A stretch of 28,085 bases of DNA from NCBI GenBank assembly GCA_017940955.1, contig JAGAXP010000095.1, forward strand, positions 1-28,085, written 5' to 3'. This stretch comes from Oribacterium sp. GTDB taxonomy: Bacteria > Bacillota_A > Clostridia > Lachnospirales > Lachnospiraceae. The translations under genes were made by a program, and so were the position numbers. Under the pieces are notes generated by a model that worked only from the letters and a program-made list of their open reading frames with translations, did no database searches and was not told the origin of the DNA. Positions 13,185 to 20,270 of this stretch are shown here, piece by piece. How positions within the stretch are numbered: position 1 is the first letter of the stretch; each line of letters begins with the position of its first letter.

Positions 13185-14663
13185 ATGAATAGGAAATTCA
13201 GACACTCGTTGGGTTATAAAGCAGCTCTTTTTATAATTATTGTTACATTTATCGTGAGCTCCGCATCAATACTTGCGGGTGCTCACATCATCCATCATTA
13301 TGTTAAAAACCGTTATAAACAAAGTGCAACAGAGCTGGCTTCAACCATATCTGTGTCCATAGATGCCGAAGCCGTCCTTCGCCTGAGACAAAAAGTCATG
13401 GATATCTATAACAAAACAGAGACTAAAGTTGGCAGTGAAGAGTGGGGAACTCCTGAATTTGATGAATATGCATCCCATTTTTCCTCCATTAAAGAGGATC
13501 CGGACTATAAGAATCTTATGTCGAGTCTCAGAAAGATACAGTCAGTAAACGAAGTGGACTGCGTATATTTAAGCTGGGTAACTTCAAATCCCGATTCATT
13601 TATTTACATTATAGATGCGGCAATTGAGGAACCATGCCCCATAGGCTGTATCGATCCGCTCTACGATATTAACAAAGCTGTGATTTCCAATCCCGACATA
13701 GGTTTTCCGGCATATACGACAAAAACGGAAGCCTACGGTCATCTGGTAACTGCCGGAGTCCCCATCTATACCCGGAATGAAGAAATAGCGGCCTATGCCC
13801 TGGTGGACATATCCATGGATGAGATCGATCGTGTGCAGCGCCATCAGATCATGATGATCTTTCTCATGGATGGTCTGATCTCTCTTGTCATATGCCTGAT
13901 CTGCATACATTACATTCACAATACTGTTACTACACCTATCAACAAATTGAATGATGCTGCCCTAAAGTATTTAAGCAGCGAACAGAACAATTCTCTCACC
14001 AGTTCCCGTTTCCTGGCGCTCTACATACATACGGGAGACGAGATAGAACAGCTTTGGACTTCCATGAAACAGATGGAACGTAATATGAATGATAATATTA
14101 CCAACATCATAGCCATCACAAATGAGCTGTCCGAAAAAAAGATCGAGGTTTCACAGATCAGCAAAATGGCAAGAACCGATTCACTGACCGGAGTACAAAA
14201 CAAGCTTGCCTACGACGAAGCCATAAAAAGGCTTACCGATGATTTAAAGAATGGCGGCACGAGGTTCGGGCTTGCGGTATTTGATCTTAACAATCTGAAA
14301 TCAGTAAACGATAACTATGGTCATGACAAGGGTAATGCCTACATTATCAGCAATGTCCTCACCATATGTAATGAATTCAAGCATTCACCTGTGTTCCGGA
14401 TAGGCGGAGATGAGTTCGTGGTGATTCTGAAAAATGAAGACTATCAGAATATAGATCACCATCTGTCAAACATTGACGCCCTAAATAAGAAATGCTCCTC
14501 AGATTCTTCCATGAAGGATTGGGATAAGATCTCAATTGCCTTTGGATATGCTTTATTTAACAAAGCACAGGACAACAGCGTCGATTCTGTATTCCACAGA
14601 GCAGATATGGCGATGTACAAGAAGAAAAAACAGATGAAAACAACAACCGGAATAAGAGAGTAA
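13185..14663 (+). CDS. Membrane-anchored diguanylate cyclase (sensor-HAMP-GGDEF)
   Basis: A 492-residue signalling enzyme that would make cyclic di-GMP from two GTP. The order is TM1 (about 14-34), an extracellular sensor of some 185 residues (35-220) ending in a YALVDISM strand typical of Cache-type sensors, TM2 (222-244), a HAMP-like linker starting TTPINKLNDAA (249-259), a short coil and a GGDEF domain (327-485). The catalytic motif RIGGDEF (405-411) is intact, as are TDSLTGVQNK and FDLNNLKSVND, which contribute metal and GTP contacts. The RxxD inhibitory site expected just upstream is replaced by FKHS, so product inhibition at that site is not expected. GGAGG precedes ATG 13185. The sensor ligand is unknown. 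Confidence 0.92.
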   Translation: MNRKFRHSLGYKAALFIIIVTFIVSSASILAGAHIIHHYVKNRYKQSATELASTISVSIDAEAVLRLRQKVMDIYNKTETKVGSEEWGTPEFDEYASHFSSIKEDPDYKNLMSSLRKIQSVNEVDCVYLSWVTSNPDSFIYIIDAAIEEPCPIGCIDPLYDINKAVISNPDIGFPAYTTKTEAYGHLVTAGVPIYTRNEEIAAYALVDISMDEIDRVQRHQIMMIFLMDGLISLVICLICIHYIHNTVTTPINKLNDAALKYLSSEQNNSLTSSRFLALYIHTGDEIEQLWTSMKQMERNMNDNITNIIAITNELSEKKIEVSQISKMARTDSLTGVQNKLAYDEAIKRLTDDLKNGGTRFGLAVFDLNNLKSVNDNYGHDKGNAYIISNVLTICNEFKHSPVFRIGGDEFVVILKNEDYQNIDHHLSNIDALNKKCSSDSSMKDWDKISIAFGYALFNKAQDNSVDSVFHRADMAMYKKKKQMKTTTGIRE

Positions 14664-14730
14664 CCTATGATCTCACTGAGCGTTTAACGTTATACAAGAA
14701 CGTTTTGATGATCCTGAGTTATAAACAGAA

Positions 14731-14760
14731 GGCTCATGAAAATCATGACCTGGCTTTTTT
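14731..14760 (+). terminator. Terminator after the diguanylate cyclase gene
   Basis: GG-c-TCATGA (14731-14739) pairs with TCATGACC (14743-14750); TGGC and six T residues follow. The stem is modest and the T-run is displaced by four bases. Confidence 0.55.
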
Positions 14761-14825
14761 GCCAAAATGACACAATACCTAAGATGGTGTATTAAAAGTT
14801 CCTAAGTGGTCCAGAATATCTACTA

Positions 14826-14861
14826 TAAGCGTCCAAGTCATCAATTTGACTTGAACGCTTA
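14826..14861. repeat. Long inverted repeat
   Basis: TAAGCGT-c-CAAGTCA (14826-14840) and TGACTTG-a-ACGCTTA (14847-14861) pair over 14 of 15 positions around a six-base loop. No T-run follows on either strand, so it may be a transposon-end remnant or a protein site rather than a terminator. Confidence 0.7.
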
Positions 14862-15142
14862 TTATTAATCCACGCAACAGTCCTCACCATCCTATGATAT
14901 TTCCGCCAGCTTCGTTCATTTCCGGTACCTCCTTCAACCATAAGTGAACTACGCTCGATCACTTTCGTATTGCCATCATTTGTCAGGGGGAGACAATAAG
15001 AGGCGATTTCGGTGATAACCTAAGTAGAGATAATGATGATAACAGATTTCAACAGCAAATCATATAGTCTAAATTCAGACTGTATGGCTTTATTTCTGAA
15101 AAGATCGATATTTATAATGGGATTGAAGCTGCAAAAAAACTG

Positions 15143-15171
15143 TTGCTTAATCCTTCAAGAGTAGTTATATT
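15143..15171 (+). promoter_or_regulatory. Promoter for the XRE/HipA-like operon
   Basis: TTGCTT (15143-15148), a 17-base spacer and TATATT (15166-15171) put the start site near 15178, inside the palindrome at 15173-15193. Confidence 0.55.
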
Positions 15172-15172
15172 T

Positions 15173-15193
15173 TAAGTATACATTGAATACTTA
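15173..15193. promoter_or_regulatory. Candidate autoregulatory operator (7-7-7 palindrome)
   Basis: TAAGTAT (15173-15179) and ATACTTA (15187-15193) are perfect inverted arms around ACATTGA. The site overlaps the predicted transcription start and ends just before the AGGAG ribosome binding site of the XRE gene, as expected for a regulator that represses its own operon. Confidence 0.6.
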
Positions 15194-15208
15194 TTTAGGA
15201 GCTGTATA

Positions 15209-15496
15209 ATGATAAAAACTGTCAAAGAGCTGCGTGCCATGACAGGGCTCACGCAAGCAAGATTCGCCGAAAAATATCATATACCTTTACAAACCGTTAA
15301 GCAGTGGGAATCCTCAAAAGACAGTAGTTCCTACCGCACACCTCCTACCTATGCACTCAGACTTCTTGAACAGGCCATATTCCGAAACATAGAGGATGAA
15401 ATGATTTCTCTGTTAGTGAAAACACGGGGCAAATCATCAACTAAAAAGCATAGTGAGCTTTTGGAATCTGCGACCAACATATGGGGGAATCTATGA
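15209..15496 (+). CDS. XRE-family helix-turn-helix protein, likely antitoxin of a HipA-like system
   Basis: A 95-residue DNA-binding protein. The helix-turn-helix occupies about residues 5-35: VKELRAMTGLTQARFAEKY followed by IPLQTVKQWES as the recognition helix. The rest (RTPPTYALRLLEQAI, then a basic tail) is typical of short XRE regulators from Clostridia. It has AGGAG at 15197-15201 before ATG 15209. Its stop TGA 15494-15496 overlaps the next gene's ATG at 15493 (ATGA), and the operator-like palindrome upstream fits autorepression. Pairing with a HipA-type kinase gene in this order (regulator first) is the standard HipBA arrangement, so an antitoxin role is inferred from context. It lacks obvious similarity to E. 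coli HipB beyond the fold. Confidence 0.85.
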   Translation: MIKTVKELRAMTGLTQARFAEKYHIPLQTVKQWESSKDSSSYRTPPTYALRLLEQAIFRNIEDEMISLLVKTRGKSSTKKHSELLESATNIWGNL

Positions 15497-16683
15497 TTTA
15501 TATACTTTTACATAAGGATATTCCTGTCTGTGTGTTTGAACTTGAAACAAATGTAGTGTCAGCCATTTTCAATCAAAAGACCTCTGCCCATCTTCCCCTG
15601 CCCTTGAAAAGAGTTCTTCATTACCTTGAAGAGTTCGTCAAAGAGACTCTGGGGGATCAGCTAATACTTAATGAAGAGGGGTGTGCTCTTGTTGATTTCT
15701 GGCTAAATGACCGTACAATTCCGGCAAATCGGAAAAAACTCTCAAAATACGGTACATCGCTAAACAACCGTCTTTCCTGGATGTTGGAAAATCATGCCTG
15801 TTCTCTGGATGATTGCTATTGGATAAAGGACCGGGATACACATATGTCCTGGGAAGACATCAATCTCTATGGATATGATCAACTCGATATCCTGACTCAG
15901 GAAAAACTTGCTGAAAAAGCGCATTATAAAAATGGTGCAAATTCCACCCTTGGAGGGGAGCTGGAAAAATACTGGTTTTGTGATGTTTCAGACAATGCAA
16001 AGACCTTATACCTCTGTAAGAAGGTCTCTCCCTCCAATGATATTTTAATGATACGTGAAATCCTGGCTAACCATATCTACGAAAGAATCGGTTATGATAA
16101 CTTCTGCAGATATCAGTATGTATACAACAGAGATGGTCAGATAGTAGGTTGTTTCTGCAAGGCCTTTACTGCTGAAAACCTGGAACTTGTCACAGCTTAT
16201 GACTTGCTGGAGGAATACAACTTAACTCAACAGGATGAACTATACAGTAAAATCGTTGAACTGACTGCAAATTATGGACTCCCGGAAAAAAGAACCCGGG
16301 AGTACCTTGATATACAAACCATAGTTGATTATCTGATAACCAACAGAGACAGGCACCAGGGAAACATTGGCTTCCTTAGAGATCCTGACACCTTAAAAAT
16401 ACTTTGCCCTGCCCCGATCTATGACTCAGGCAGTAGTGAAACTATGGAATACGAACTACCAATTGATACAGAACATACACATACAAACGGACTATTCCAT
16501 ACTGAAATCGAGTGTCTTCAGCATGTTTCAGACTTAAGCACAGTAGATCTGTCAAAGCTTCCTGATGAAAATGTCATGAGATGTGAACTGGACAGAAGCA
16601 GTACTTTGAATTCAGAACGTAAGGATTTTTTGCTGAAGCTTTATAAAGAGAAGGTTGCGTACTTAAGGGAGCGGACAAAATAA
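15493..16683 (+). CDS. HipA-like Ser/Thr kinase (probable toxin)
   Basis: A 396-residue protein with a diverged HipA kinase core. I prefer ATG 15493, overlapping the upstream stop, to the in-frame ATG 15481, because GGGGGAA lies just before it. Kinase landmarks: glycine-rich loop STLGGELEKYW (about 151-161), TLYLCK with the likely ATP Lys near 176, MIREILANHIYERIG (an alpha-C-like helix with conserved Arg-Glu), the catalytic loop NRDRHQGNIGF (about 284-294; Asp286, Asn291) and YDSGSS as the metal-binding DFG equivalent (Asp near 311). E. coli HipA phosphorylates glutamyl-tRNA synthetase and HipT homologues tryptophanyl-tRNA synthetase; the target here is unknown. The first 145 residues do not look like a standard HipA N-domain. 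Key catalytic residues are intact, so it is probably active. Confidence 0.82.
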   Translation: MIYILLHKDIPVCVFELETNVVSAIFNQKTSAHLPLPLKRVLHYLEEFVKETLGDQLILNEEGCALVDFWLNDRTIPANRKKLSKYGTSLNNRLSWMLENHACSLDDCYWIKDRDTHMSWEDINLYGYDQLDILTQEKLAEKAHYKNGANSTLGGELEKYWFCDVSDNAKTLYLCKKVSPSNDILMIREILANHIYERIGYDNFCRYQYVYNRDGQIVGCFCKAFTAENLELVTAYDLLEEYNLTQQDELYSKIVELTANYGLPEKRTREYLDIQTIVDYLITNRDRHQGNIGFLRDPDTLKILCPAPIYDSGSSETMEYELPIDTEHTHTNGLFHTEIECLQHVSDLSTVDLSKLPDENVMRCELDRSSTLNSERKDFLLKLYKEKVAYLRERTK

Positions 16684-16724
16684 TTTAAACTCCAAAAAAC
16701 TGAGTTTATAATTGAGGGATATAA

Positions 16725-17339
16725 ATGGATGAAAATAAAAATAACTCTTTAACTGATAACAGCCCGAAAGATCCCCTTGCCTGGGAGGAGATAAGCTGCG
16801 AGCATATAGTAAAGGATGAATGGATTGATTTCAAAAGATTATCCTACAGGTTCCCGGACGGAAGTATATTTGAACCTTACTACTGCTATAGCCGCAAAAA
16901 TTATGTTGTTATCGTGGCTTCCGACACAGATGGGAATTATCTATGTGTTAAGCAGTTCCGGCAGGGAATAAAGGAAGTGACCACCGAGTTTCCGGCCGGA
17001 GGCATTGAGCGTAAGGACAAGAAAGAATACGGAGACAGCAAAGATGATTCTTCAGAAGAAGCCCTTCAGGCTGCAAAGCGGGAACTTCTCGAGGAAACCG
17101 GATATGAATCCGATGAATGGAGCCATCTCATCACTGTTCCCTCCAATGCAACCATCGCAGACAATTACGCCTATATCTTCCGGGCAAAAAACTGCAGAAG
17201 AGTAGCGGATCAGGCACTGGATGAAACGGAGTTTCTGAATGTGAAGAAATATACTCCCGATGAAATCGAGAAAATGATTTCTGCCGGCAAATTCCAGCAG
17301 GCAGTGCATATCATGGCATGGCTGTTGGCTCAAAAATAA
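16725..17339 (+). CDS. Nudix hydrolase, ADP-ribose pyrophosphatase-like, with an insert in the Nudix box
   Basis: A 204-residue hydrolase, probably acting on ADP-ribose or another nucleoside diphosphate derivative. The N-terminal strand domain (EHIVKDEWIDFKRLSYRFPDG) and LCVKQFRQGIKEVTTEFPAGG resemble ADP-ribose pyrophosphatases. The Nudix helix is intact in EEALQAAKRELLEETGY (111-127), giving the metal-binding RELLEE core, but about 14 charged residues (RKDKKEYGDSKDDS, 96-109) separate it from the GG at 92-93, where the canonical box has only a few. GAGGG lies before ATG 16725. The gene is collinear with the HipA-like gene (41 bases upstream) and the Uma2 gene (48 bases downstream). Whether it belongs functionally with them or is just a neighbour is open. 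Confidence 0.9.
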   Translation: MDENKNNSLTDNSPKDPLAWEEISCEHIVKDEWIDFKRLSYRFPDGSIFEPYYCYSRKNYVVIVASDTDGNYLCVKQFRQGIKEVTTEFPAGGIERKDKKEYGDSKDDSSEEALQAAKRELLEETGYESDEWSHLITVPSNATIADNYAYIFRAKNCRRVADQALDETEFLNVKKYTPDEIEKMISAGKFQQAVHIMAWLLAQK

Positions 17340-17387
17340 GTTATAATGATTTCAAATAGCTGTTGATACTTATCACGGAGGTAATCT

Positions 17388-17924
17388 ATGCCTGCATTAA
17401 ATAATCAGTCCACTTATACTATAGATGATATTTTTGCTCTACCTGATGGGGAGCGGGCAGAGTTGATCGATGGTGTGATGTATGATATGGCACCACCATC
17501 AGGTGAACACCAGCGTATTTCCATCAGTCTTTCAACCCAGCTTTATAATCATATACAGAAAAACAAAGGGAACTGTCAGGTATACTATGCTCCATACGCA
17601 GTTTTTTTGAATGATGACGATTATAATTATGTAGAGCCGGATATTGCTGTAATCTGCGACAAAAAAAAGCTTGATGATGAAGGCTGCCACGGAGCCCCTG
17701 ACTTTATAATTGAAATAGTCAGTCCCTCCAGCAGAAAAATGGACTATATGATCAAAATGATAAAATACCAGAAATCAGGTGTTCGCGAGTACTGGATTGT
17801 TGATCCACTTAAACAGAATGTACGTACCTATGATTTCATGGAAAACGAAACAGCTGACTATTCATTTGGAGAAGATATACCTGTGGCTATTTATCCCGGA
17901 TTTTCGATTAGTATTCCTGAATAA
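17388..17924 (+). CDS. Uma2-family (DUF820) restriction-endonuclease-like protein
   Basis: A 178-residue protein of the Uma2/DUF820 family, which has a PD-(D/E)XK nuclease fold but no well-established function. Recognisable blocks are YTIDDIFALPDGERAELIDGVMYDMAPPS at the N-terminus, VEPDIAVICD with Asp85, PDFIIEIVSPSS with Glu109, and YQKSGVREYWIVDP (127-140). Those acidic residues are the expected metal ligands, so the active site seems intact. CACGGAGG precedes ATG 17388. The family is expanded in cyanobacteria and appears in scattered Firmicutes, so horizontal acquisition with the neighbouring toxin-like module is plausible. It ends the plus-strand cluster and is followed by a strong terminator. 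Confidence 0.92.
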   Translation: MPALNNQSTYTIDDIFALPDGERAELIDGVMYDMAPPSGEHQRISISLSTQLYNHIQKNKGNCQVYYAPYAVFLNDDDYNYVEPDIAVICDKKKLDDEGCHGAPDFIIEIVSPSSRKMDYMIKMIKYQKSGVREYWIVDPLKQNVRTYDFMENETADYSFGEDIPVAIYPGFSISIPE

Positions 17925-17934
17925 ATTCAAAAGC

Positions 17935-17976
17935 CCATCTGAAGCATCAATAAAATGATGATTCAGATGGTTTTTT
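17935..17976 (+). terminator. Strong terminator after the Uma2 gene, possibly bidirectional
   Basis: CCATCTGAA (17935-17943) pairs with TTCAGATGG (17962-17970), with inner CATCA/TGATG pairs, then six T residues. It lies two bases before the end of the convergent RNase H gene and could also serve that strand. Confidence 0.9.
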
Positions 17977-17977
17977 A

Positions 17978-18748
17978 CTACAATATCCCAACCGACCCCT
18001 TCGCCAGCTTGTCCACCAGCTCGTTAAATCTGACGCCGGTGTGGGCAGCTACCTTTTGGAATCGTATCTGCATGCTGTTTCGCATCTCAGCAATAAAGGC
18101 TTTGTACTCAATAGTGCCTTCTTTGTTAGCCTTCCACTTGTCATCAGCCCACATTTCGATTCCCATATAATCATAGAAGATGGTAATGCTTTTTACGCCC
18201 TGTTTTGCGGCTGCCCTGATGGCTGCCATGGAACCGTGAATCTCGCCGGCAACATTTCTCATGGAAGCGAGAGATGGGTCTGAACCTGAACCCTGAACCG
18301 TCTCAAATGTTCCGTCCCTCCTCATGAGAATCCCGCCGTAACCAAATTTCTTTGATACTACGTTGTAACTTCCGTCAACGTAGGCGAGAGCTTCCGTATC
18401 TACCCTAGCAAATTCCGCTATTATATCTTCACTTTTGATATCATCCACAGAATGAAACTGAGGACCCTCGGGAACTTTTGCAGATGCAGAAGAACTACCA
18501 TCACCCAATCCCTGCGCCTTGCCTGACATACCGGTAGACGATCCGGATTTCTTTACCCCGGAGGATTCTCCGGGATCATTTTGGGTAGCATATCCGCTGT
18601 CTGCTGCCGCAAATGCTTCCGCCTCTGCCTTTGTGCTGAACTTCTTATATACTGCTCCGGAAAATCCCGTCACCTGGGCTTTGCAGTCATTCCAGTTACT
18701 GTAAACTCCGGGTTTCTTTCCTTTTTGAACTGCGTAATAAAATGCCAT
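17978..18748 (-). CDS. rnhA: Ribonuclease H1 with N-terminal viroplasmin (hybrid-binding) domain
   Basis: A 256-residue enzyme that cuts the RNA strand of RNA-DNA hybrids, removing primers and R-loops. Residues 1-50 are a caulimovirus-viroplasmin/hybrid-binding domain (FYYAVQKGKKPGVYSNWNDC, then FSGAVYKKFSTKAEAEAF). A Ser/Gly-rich linker (55-95) leads to the RNase H domain from about 118. The four catalytic acids are present: Asp125 in YVDGSYN, Glu169 in AGEIHG, Asp193 in FYDYMG and Asp246 in ELVDKLAK, with His236 in AAHTG. AAGGA sits just before the ATG on the minus strand. It is convergent with the Uma2 gene. The eukaryote-like domain order is common in Clostridia. No promoter stands out upstream. 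Confidence 0.95.
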   Translation of the reverse strand: MAFYYAVQKGKKPGVYSNWNDCKAQVTGFSGAVYKKFSTKAEAEAFAAADSGYATQNDPGESSGVKKSGSSTGMSGKAQGLGDGSSSASAKVPEGPQFHSVDDIKSEDIIAEFARVDTEALAYVDGSYNVVSKKFGYGGILMRRDGTFETVQGSGSDPSLASMRNVAGEIHGSMAAIRAAAKQGVKSITIFYDYMGIEMWADDKWKANKEGTIEYKAFIAEMRNSMQIRFQKVAAHTGVRFNELVDKLAKGSVGIL

Positions 18749-19171
18749 ATTTTTCCTTCTGTATTTCAGGTTTCAAAAAACATTCCGGTAAATAGTTCCA
18801 CCGATCATATAAAAACCCGAACCTGCTAAACTGTTTCTCATTTTACCTAAAAGTAAAAGACATTACCACAGATTGAGAAGTAAATGTTTTATAAAGATTC
18901 CAAATCCTCTTTAGATACCTTAGATTTAGTGTTATGATGTGAGCGTCAAAAGAAATCCACCGGGGACGGTTCTCACGGCCAGAACCGTCCCCGGTGGATA
19001 TAGGCTCGCAAAAAAAAAAACCGCCCCTAAGCCTGAGAAACTTGAGCAGTTATTTTTGCAACTTATCATCCAAGGGCTAGCCGTCTATCGGCAACACCTC
19101 TTTTATATTTGTATATTAACATTTCTGTCATATATCATCAAACGGATATTAACTAAGAAAGGACCTTCACC
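18749..19171. other. Divergent intergenic region between rnhA and the HAD phosphatase gene
   Basis: No gene is visible. The rnhA ribosome binding site lies at its left edge, the near-perfect GGGGAC palindrome sits at 18955-18999 followed by a run of ten A residues (19011-19020), and AAAGGA just before 19172 serves the phosphatase gene. The remainder is AT-rich. Confidence 0.6.
18955..18999. repeat. GGGGAC-cored perfect palindrome (copy B)
   Basis: The 19-base arms ATCCACCGGGGACGGTTCT (18955-18973) and AGAACCGTCCCCGGTGGAT (18981-18999) are perfectly complementary around a seven-base loop. This is the best-preserved member of a family with further copies at 2637 and 26167 and a related core at 4990. 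Confidence 0.9.
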
Positions 19172-19924
19172 ATGTCGCAGAAATTCAATGCAATTCTTTT
19201 AGATCTCGATGGCACACTTGTAAACACTCTCTACAGTCTTCAGGACACTGTGAATAAAGCTCTGGAACGTTTCGGCTTTGACCCGGTAACCCTGGAGCAG
19301 ACAAAAAAATACGTAGGCATCGGCAGCCACAAGTTTGTTGAGCGTTCTGTGGAAGCCACAGCCAATCGTCTCTACAGAGAAGCTGAAAAGTGGGAGGAGA
19401 AGGACGAGGATAAGGCATTTGACCTTGACCAGCAGGCAGACGAAGTTATGGAGCAGATCGATGATGTTCACGATGCATATATGGAGATATTTAAAGAGAA
19501 CTGCAAATATAAGGCAGAACCGTATCCCGGAATGAAAGAATCTCTTGATGCTTTGAAGGCAAAGGGCTGGAAGGTTGCCTGCATTACAAATAAGCCAATG
19601 GCAGAGGCTGTTACGGTTCTTAATCATGCCTTTGGCGAAGGGTATTTTGATTACATTTCAGGTGACGACGGAACCCATCCTTTGAAGCCTGACACAGGTG
19701 TAGTGGATGATACATTAAAACACATCGGCTGCAAAAAAGAGGAATGCATATATGTCGGCGACACCAATACCGATATGGAAACCGCAAAAAGAGCCGGCAT
19801 TAAGTCCATCGGTTGTCTATACGGATTCCGCGATAAGAAAGAGCTGGAAGAAGCCGGTGCCGATGTGCTGATAAAGAGTGCGGAAGACATCGGAAAGGCA
19901 ATCGAATACTTTGAAGCTGAATAA
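19172..19924 (+). CDS. HAD-superfamily hydrolase, phosphoglycolate phosphatase-like
   Basis: A 250-residue cytoplasmic phosphatase of HAD subfamily IA. Motif I is LLDLDGTLVNT with nucleophile Asp11 and acid/base Asp13; motif II is CITNKP; motif III includes LKPD; motif IV is YVGDTNTDMETAKRAG. The helical cap (about 20-115) carries a long charged stretch (WEEKDEDKAFDLDQQADEVMEQIDD) that is more acidic than in typical Gph proteins. Phosphoglycolate is the default prediction for this architecture, but substrates of HAD enzymes cannot be read reliably from sequence. AAAGGA lies before ATG 19172. It stands alone between the palindrome region and a long promoter region. Confidence 0.9.
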   Translation: MSQKFNAILLDLDGTLVNTLYSLQDTVNKALERFGFDPVTLEQTKKYVGIGSHKFVERSVEATANRLYREAEKWEEKDEDKAFDLDQQADEVMEQIDDVHDAYMEIFKENCKYKAEPYPGMKESLDALKAKGWKVACITNKPMAEAVTVLNHAFGEGYFDYISGDDGTHPLKPDTGVVDDTLKHIGCKKEECIYVGDTNTDMETAKRAGIKSIGCLYGFRDKKELEEAGADVLIKSAEDIGKAIEYFEAE

Positions 19925-20056
19925 CACATTCTTTACATTTCCCACTGAACTATGCCGGAATGCAAACTCATAGATTACTGTAGAAACGATTTAGATGTGC
20001 AAAAGAATTAACAGTTCAGCTGAGGGACCAGGGGGAGTATTATCAAAAAAGGATTG

Positions 20057-20074
20057 TGTAAAACCGATTTTACA
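20057..20074. promoter_or_regulatory. Candidate operator palindrome TGTAAAA-N4-TTTTACA
   Basis: The seven-base arms at 20057-20063 and 20068-20074 are perfectly inverted around CCGA. It lies 42 bases upstream of the -35 box. The form suits a dimeric repressor or activator; no match to a specific regulator is claimed. Confidence 0.45.
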
Positions 20075-20115
20075 GAATTTTAACAATTTCGCACTTTTTA
20101 TGGCGGTTTCATCGG

Positions 20116-20144
20116 TTGACAATAAAATTTCATAAACCTATAAT
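20116..20144 (+). promoter_or_regulatory. Consensus promoter for the COG0523 genes
   Basis: TTGACA (20116-20121), exactly 17 bases, then TATAAT (20139-20144). Both boxes are perfect matches to the housekeeping consensus, so the gene is probably strong when not repressed. The start site would be near 20151. Confidence 0.85.
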
Positions 20145-20270
20145 TAGCAATGCCGAATCAAGAGTACTAATTTTGTATACACGTGATTCGCTTGCCCGAT
20201 GATTTTGTTAACTCCTTATGAGATTAATCGATCATCTTGATATATAAATGTTTTACTGGAAGGAGTAATC

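Larger units (their letters stand above)
14664..15142. other. Gene-free, decayed-looking stretch
   Basis: I see no intact gene here. It holds a terminator-like hairpin, a long inverted repeat and a short open stub ending at TAA 15173-15175 (from 15068, reading ISEKIDIYNGIEAAKKLLL and on) that reads like a protein C-terminus but has an in-frame TAG at 15065-15067 and no start. It may mark an old insertion or deletion next to the accessory cluster. Confidence 0.5.
19925..20270. other. Regulatory intergenic region upstream of the His-rich COG0523 gene
   Basis: This 346-base stretch has no gene. It contains a perfect palindrome (20057-20074), a fully consensus promoter (20116-20144) and a leader of about 120 nt. 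The leader has an interrupted inverted repeat, GAATCA (20156-20161) against TGATTC (about 20184-20189), but I recognise no known riboswitch. Confidence 0.6.

Noticed and set aside
12786..13205. 139-codon minus-strand frame opposite the end of asnA
   Set aside because: It is antisense to a clearly conserved asnA and lacks domain or translation signals.
18939..19202. 87-codon plus-strand frame through the GGGGAC palindrome
   Set aside because: It is formed by the palindrome and an A-run, has no family signal, and runs into the HAD gene in another frame.
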